From the NCBI GenBank assembly GCA_002450095.1, contig DJYK01000003.1, positions 92,480-156,479 on the forward strand: a stretch of 64,000 bases of DNA. The letters are read 5' to 3'. The DNA comes from Mageeibacillus sp. UBA6980 (GTDB lineage: Bacteria; Bacillota; Clostridia; Saccharofermentanales; Saccharofermentanaceae). Below, piece by piece: positions 60,695-64,000 of this stretch. The position numbers were made by a program, and so were the translations under genes. How positions within the stretch are numbered: the stretch's first letter is position 1; every line of letters starts with the position of its first letter. The notes under the pieces are model-generated. The model was given only the letters and a program-made list of their open reading frames with translations, searched no databases and was not told the DNA's origin.

Positions 60695-61198
60695 ATGCTT
60701 TTAACTTTATTTTTGGCCTTGGTTTTCTGCACGGCGATGACCGTATTGCTTGTTGCTGCAGTTGCATTTGTACAGGATGAAAGATTCTTTTCATCGGCTC
60801 CCAAAGAAGCGGTGGCGTTACTTAAGAAAAGAGATAAGGAGCTTTTTACCGGTGCCCGTAAGATGGGCTGGGTGCTCATCTGTTTGAGTATCCTTATGAT
60901 CCTCGGAGCGGGTGTCATATCGATATGGGACGGCTTCAGAAGTGATTTCACTTTTCTTCAGTTCTTCTTAAGGTTTGTACTTATTTTCACGATATATAAG
61001 ATATACGACATGACCTTCTTTGATTACTTTCTTCTTTGCAGATTTAAGTTCTTCCAATACTATTATCCCGAAGTTGACAGTGTCTATACAGGAAGGAAAT
61101 ACGGCTATAACATTAAGAGCCAGCTTTTAAAGCTTCTTGTGATATTTCCCGCAGCATCTGCGCTTGCTGCCTGGATCTGTTCTCTTTTTATAAGTTAA
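60695..61198 (+). CDS. Hypothetical membrane protein
   Basis: 167 residues with four hydrophobic segments, starting MLLTLFLALVFC. A charged loop (SSAPKEAVALLKKRDKELF) follows the first segment; FFDYFLLCRFKFFQYYYPE lies in the middle. Not recognised. GGAGGG precedes the ATG. Confidence 0.65.
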   Translation: MLLTLFLALVFCTAMTVLLVAAVAFVQDERFFSSAPKEAVALLKKRDKELFTGARKMGWVLICLSILMILGAGVISIWDGFRSDFTFLQFFLRFVLIFTIYKIYDMTFFDYFLLCRFKFFQYYYPEVDSVYTGRKYGYNIKSQLLKLLVIFPAASALAAWICSLFIS

Positions 61199-61310
61199 TG
61201 TTGCTTTTGCCTATCACATTACATTTAGATCTCTTGATATCTATATTTTACTTGAATGGATGCCTATTATTGGGGTACATGCAAATTTATCGAATAACAA
61301 TAATTTCATA

Positions 61311-61339
61311 TTGAAAAACAGTTTACCTCCTAGTACAAT
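61311..61339 (+). promoter_or_regulatory. Sigma-A-type promoter
   Basis: TTGAAA (61311-61316), 17-nt spacer, TACAAT (61334-61339); predicted start ~18 nt before the ATG at 61364, leaving room for the Shine-Dalgarno AAGGAGGAA. Confidence 0.75.
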
Positions 61340-61363
61340 GAGAACTGTAAGGAGGAACATCAT

Positions 61364-62536
61364 ATGGGAACAAAGTTAAGATATGACCGCCGAAGCTGCA
61401 AGACGCTTTTGATTTTGATGGTTATTGCGGCTGCATTCTTTGCATTTGGTCTGATCTGTGTTCTTTTCTTTGATGATAACCGGGCACCGCTTTGGCTGAT
61501 CATTACGGCAACCATGGGGCTCATGACCGGCGGTCCTCTTACATTACTGTTCGCTTATCATTTTACAGATGCGAAGATCTATCTTGGAAGATTAAGTCGC
61601 AACGGATTCGTTGTTCCGAATACAAAAGCGGAATGCAACGGTATTCTTGAGAGATTGAGCAGAACAGGAGATCCCGTTACCAATAAATACAGCAAAGACA
61701 GTAAGCGAGCATTGGTTCTATGCATCATACTCTTCCTTGCTGATATCTCAGGTGATATCTGGTATCTGCATAAATGGAGCAGGTATCAGCTGGAAGGTTC
61801 AAGCATATTATTTGTGATGCTACTTATCTTCCACGCGGTCATCTCTCTGATTCCCGCCTTAATCTTCCTTAAGCAGAGAAATACGAAAAAGTATATCGAT
61901 AATGTCGATATCATTGACGGACGTAAAGTCAGGATGAGCATCATGTCTTCCATCCTCCTTCTGGCGATCCTGTCAGGCATAGGAGCGTTCGGTGTAGTCC
62001 AGGCAAACTCAATGACTTCCTATATTTACAAGAGCAAATACGGAAGTTATGAGAAGACGCATGAAGATTTCTTAAGCGGGGCTTCTATGGAGGTTACATC
62101 TGACAGCCTTACAGACGGAGTCTGGAATAGTGAGATTAGTGATATGTCTCCGGAACTTACTTTTGAACCTGTTGACGGAGCAGAATTCTATGTCATCTAT
62201 ATGGTTGATGAGAGCAGCAACAACAGACTTTTGTGGTATGCTTCGCACGTCGGTGACACATCAGTTCCCGAAGGAAGCGGAATCGGTGAATATACCGGGC
62301 CGGATCTTCCTTCCTGCGAAGGCGGACATAATCTGACTGTATATGTCTATGCTCTGCAGGGCGAACCCGGAAGAACCATTGATCTTACACCGGGCGATTC
62401 TTCCTTATCGGGAGACCTTTATTACTACGATATTCTCAACGTGATCGATGGATCATCTTCTCCTGAACTGTATGGTAATGTACTCGCATACGGGTATATT
62501 ACCCACCGATTCTCGCCATTACTTCCTGATGAGTAA
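61364..62536 (+). CDS. Membrane protein with C-terminal PEBP-like domain
   Basis: 390 residues. Five or so hydrophobic segments in residues ~15-220, then an extracytoplasmic domain. Residues ~245-375 resemble the YbhB/YbcL (PEBP, Raf-kinase-inhibitor-like) family: SPELTFEPVDGAEFYVIYMV, YTGPDLPSCEGGH and LTVYVYALQG. PEBP domains bind anionic ligands; a membrane-tethered form is unusual. Strong promoter and AAGGAGGAA Shine-Dalgarno. Confidence 0.65.
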   Translation: MGTKLRYDRRSCKTLLILMVIAAAFFAFGLICVLFFDDNRAPLWLIITATMGLMTGGPLTLLFAYHFTDAKIYLGRLSRNGFVVPNTKAECNGILERLSRTGDPVTNKYSKDSKRALVLCIILFLADISGDIWYLHKWSRYQLEGSSILFVMLLIFHAVISLIPALIFLKQRNTKKYIDNVDIIDGRKVRMSIMSSILLLAILSGIGAFGVVQANSMTSYIYKSKYGSYEKTHEDFLSGASMEVTSDSLTDGVWNSEISDMSPELTFEPVDGAEFYVIYMVDESSNNRLLWYASHVGDTSVPEGSGIGEYTGPDLPSCEGGHNLTVYVYALQGEPGRTIDLTPGDSSLSGDLYYYDILNVIDGSSSPELYGNVLAYGYITHRFSPLLPDE

Positions 62537-62665
62537 GACGCTGGCCGGTCTTAATGTCCTTGTATTTATTGGGATCAGAAAAGAGGAAGGACTTCTCTAC
62601 ATAACTGTTTATTAATCCTGCTACTGTTCTATCGTAAAACTCTCTGTCTTAAGATCACAGTAGTG

Positions 62666-62983
62666 TCATTTTGCTTTCTTTGGTTTCTTATCCGGAAGTT
62701 CAGCATACATACCATTCAACAGTTCCAGAATCAGAGCCTTGTCATCAAAACTATCAAATACATGCATCAGAGTCTTTGAACCTTCATACGGATAGCGCAG
62801 TTCTGCCTCCGCAAGCATTCTGTCCGATGTCGGCGTTCTCTTTAAAAACAGTTCGTTATCGCAAATGTCACCTATCAGTTTACCATTGAGGTATACAAGA
62901 TACCCGCCCATCATAGATTTTATGATAATATCACCGGCTACCGATAAAACCTCACGAACATATTCATTATATTCACTCACCAT
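62666..62983 (-). CDS. TfoX N-terminal domain protein
   Basis: 105 residues: SMMGGYLVYLNGKLIGDICD and LAEAELRYPYEGSK match the TfoX-N domain, here without the TfoX-C half. Small proteins of this kind are common in Firmicutes; function unknown. GAAGGA precedes the ATG. Confidence 0.87.
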   Translation of the reverse strand: MVSEYNEYVREVLSVAGDIIIKSMMGGYLVYLNGKLIGDICDNELFLKRTPTSDRMLAEAELRYPYEGSKTLMHVFDSFDDKALILELLNGMYAELPDKKPKKAK

Positions 62984-63012
62984 AGTTTTCCTTCATCATA
63001 TTCATGATTATT

Positions 63013-63665
63013 TTATCCGAGGAAATAATAGTATGTATTGTTGTCGTATTTTTCTCTTAGTGTCTGAAGACTCGTAAAAACTGCATGTCCCAGTCTTTTC
63101 CCTTCAAAGCCTTCGACCTCACCCAATATATCACTGATCCTTTTCCTAATCTCTGAAGATAAGCCGTTTTCCTCGTTCTTTGCTATATCTTCATCCGTTT
63201 CATAGAACACATGGACACAGGATGCTGAATACATTTGCTTCCTGACCTGGGAATAGCTTTTAAGTGCCGTATCAATCTGATCTCTCTTCGCCCTGAAAAA
63301 AATTCGGTAATATCAGATTCTATGTCGGTCAAAATCGAAAAGAAGTTTGACAGATCCTGGAAATCAGGATGGAGATCATTCTCCTGACAAGCCCGGGCGA
63401 AGACCTTCTTCACATTATTCCTTACGCTCATATCAGAATCAATGTGGCACTTGCTCGCCTCCTCCATGTCCCAGGTAATGAACTGGACCCGCTTCGATTT
63501 CCGGCCCTGAGGGCCGAATACTTCGTCCGAACAGATATAGTCTAATATGCAGATATCGTATTTATCACGAAAATACTGCTTCATGAAAGTAAGGACCGAA
63601 TCTTCCGGAGTTATTCCTCTTACGGTCCTGATAATTTTGTTCACATCTTCTTCAGTTAGGAACAT
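63013..63665 (-). pseudogene. Unknown protein split by a frameshift in a T7 tract
   Basis: The first frame (MFLTEEDVNKIIRTVRGITP) runs to DIESDITEFF, then turns into low-quality sequence. Changing the tract of seven T (plus positions 63295-63302) to a length one longer or two shorter joins it to RAKRDQIDTALKSYSQV and the second frame (YSASCVHVFYETDEDIAKNE) to a stop at 63013, giving ~217 residues. No family recognised. It could be a sequencing error, a mutation or a slippage site. Confidence 0.6.
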
Positions 63666-63796
63666 TAATATTCGTCCTCATCTCTATCTCATTATACGAT
63701 TACTTACTGATTATATAATGCTCATCACAACAAACTGGAATTTGTCGCTTTTCCAGTCCAAGAAATCGCAGTATTTTTCATCATTGAGCCCGGTAC

Positions 63797-64000
63797 TCAG
63801 ACAAGAATATACCCTCTGAATCCGCGCACAGAATAGTAGGAATCCGCGCCGTTGTGAAAAGTGAACACGGTATCATAGCGGCGTTCGCAGAACAGCGCGC
63901 CGCCCTTACTGCGGATATCATCTGGTGTAGCGATCCAACTTGACGTTTTCAGATCAAATGAGTCGAGACTTTGCAGTCGACGATAGAGTTCCTCCGTCAT
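63797..64000 (-). CDS. DUF4256 family protein, C-terminal part at the window edge
   Basis: 67 residues running off the right edge. LYRRLQSLDSFDLKTSSWI, GGALFCERRYDTVF and YSVRGFRG match the conserved end of DUF4256 proteins (about 180 residues), so the Met at the edge is internal. Function unknown. Confidence 0.75.
   Translation of the reverse strand: MTEELYRRLQSLDSFDLKTSSWIATPDDIRSKGGALFCERRYDTVFTFHNGADSYYSVRGFRGYILV

Overview
The window looks like a chromosome segment of a Gram-positive clostridial bacterium, probably a gut or rumen Lachnospiraceae- or Saccharofermentans-like lineage. The basis is mid-range base composition, Lsa-type ABC-F, CarD, YitT, CPBP proteases, class B sortase with an SPQTG substrate, LytR-CpsA-Psr ligase, DUF4214 and DUF6472 proteins, and no outer-membrane genes. 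The genus is not determined.

Layout. 1-6709 (minus): a nuclease/ATPase pair of SbcCD/YhaON type (left edge cut), a CarD-like regulator, a YitT membrane protein and a znuABC-like metal importer. 6776-9619: a patatin lipase, tRNA-Ala(CGC), an array of ~62-bp repeats and an ATP-grasp (R2K-type) protein. 9672-20581 (plus): the most striking locus. It has choline kinase (LicA-like), CTP:phosphocholine cytidylyltransferase (LicC-like), a BCCT choline/betaine transporter, two CDP-glycerol glycerophosphotransferase-like enzymes, and between them two tandem ~870-residue proteins that fuse a YidC/Oxa1-type membrane domain to an LtaS-like alkaline-phosphatase-superfamily transferase. The genes overlap or abut and look like one surface-polymer assembly system. 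20695-29278: a CPBP protease, a response-regulator/permease deletion scar and ion/amino-acid transporters with desulfoferrodoxin. 29284-35511: an AT-rich accessory stretch with a frameshifted DUF4214 protein, sortase B and its substrate, an LCP ligase, a decayed Rpn-type transposase and an AAA-nuclease ATPase under an inverted-repeat operator. 35516-48558: assorted enzymes, a DnaA-box-like palindrome cluster, an ABC-F gene with a leader-peptide attenuator, and a transglutaminase-DUF4214 protein. 48716-53462: a hybrid histidine kinase and small unknown proteins. 53758-60332: accessory genes (nitroreductase, YhcG-type nuclease, three metallophosphoesterases, a Doc toxin with an unusual partner, XRE-zinc protein). 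60384-64000: a second copy of the repeat array in inverted orientation, membrane proteins (one with a PEBP-like domain), TfoX-N, a frameshifted unknown and the end of a DUF4256 gene.

Threads across the window. (i) Several genes have no Shine-Dalgarno but carry a -10 hexamer ending 6-9 nt before the start codon, suggesting leaderless mRNAs; others have strong Shine-Dalgarno sequences. (ii) The same dispersed repeat family lies at about 7.9 kb and 60.4 kb, each array next to a GTTAG...CTAAC inverted repeat and a TATAAT promoter. (iii) Broken genes are frequent: the response-regulator/permease chimera, the Rpn remnant, and two homopolymer frameshifts that could be real or sequencing errors. All family calls come from reading motifs; no database search was run.
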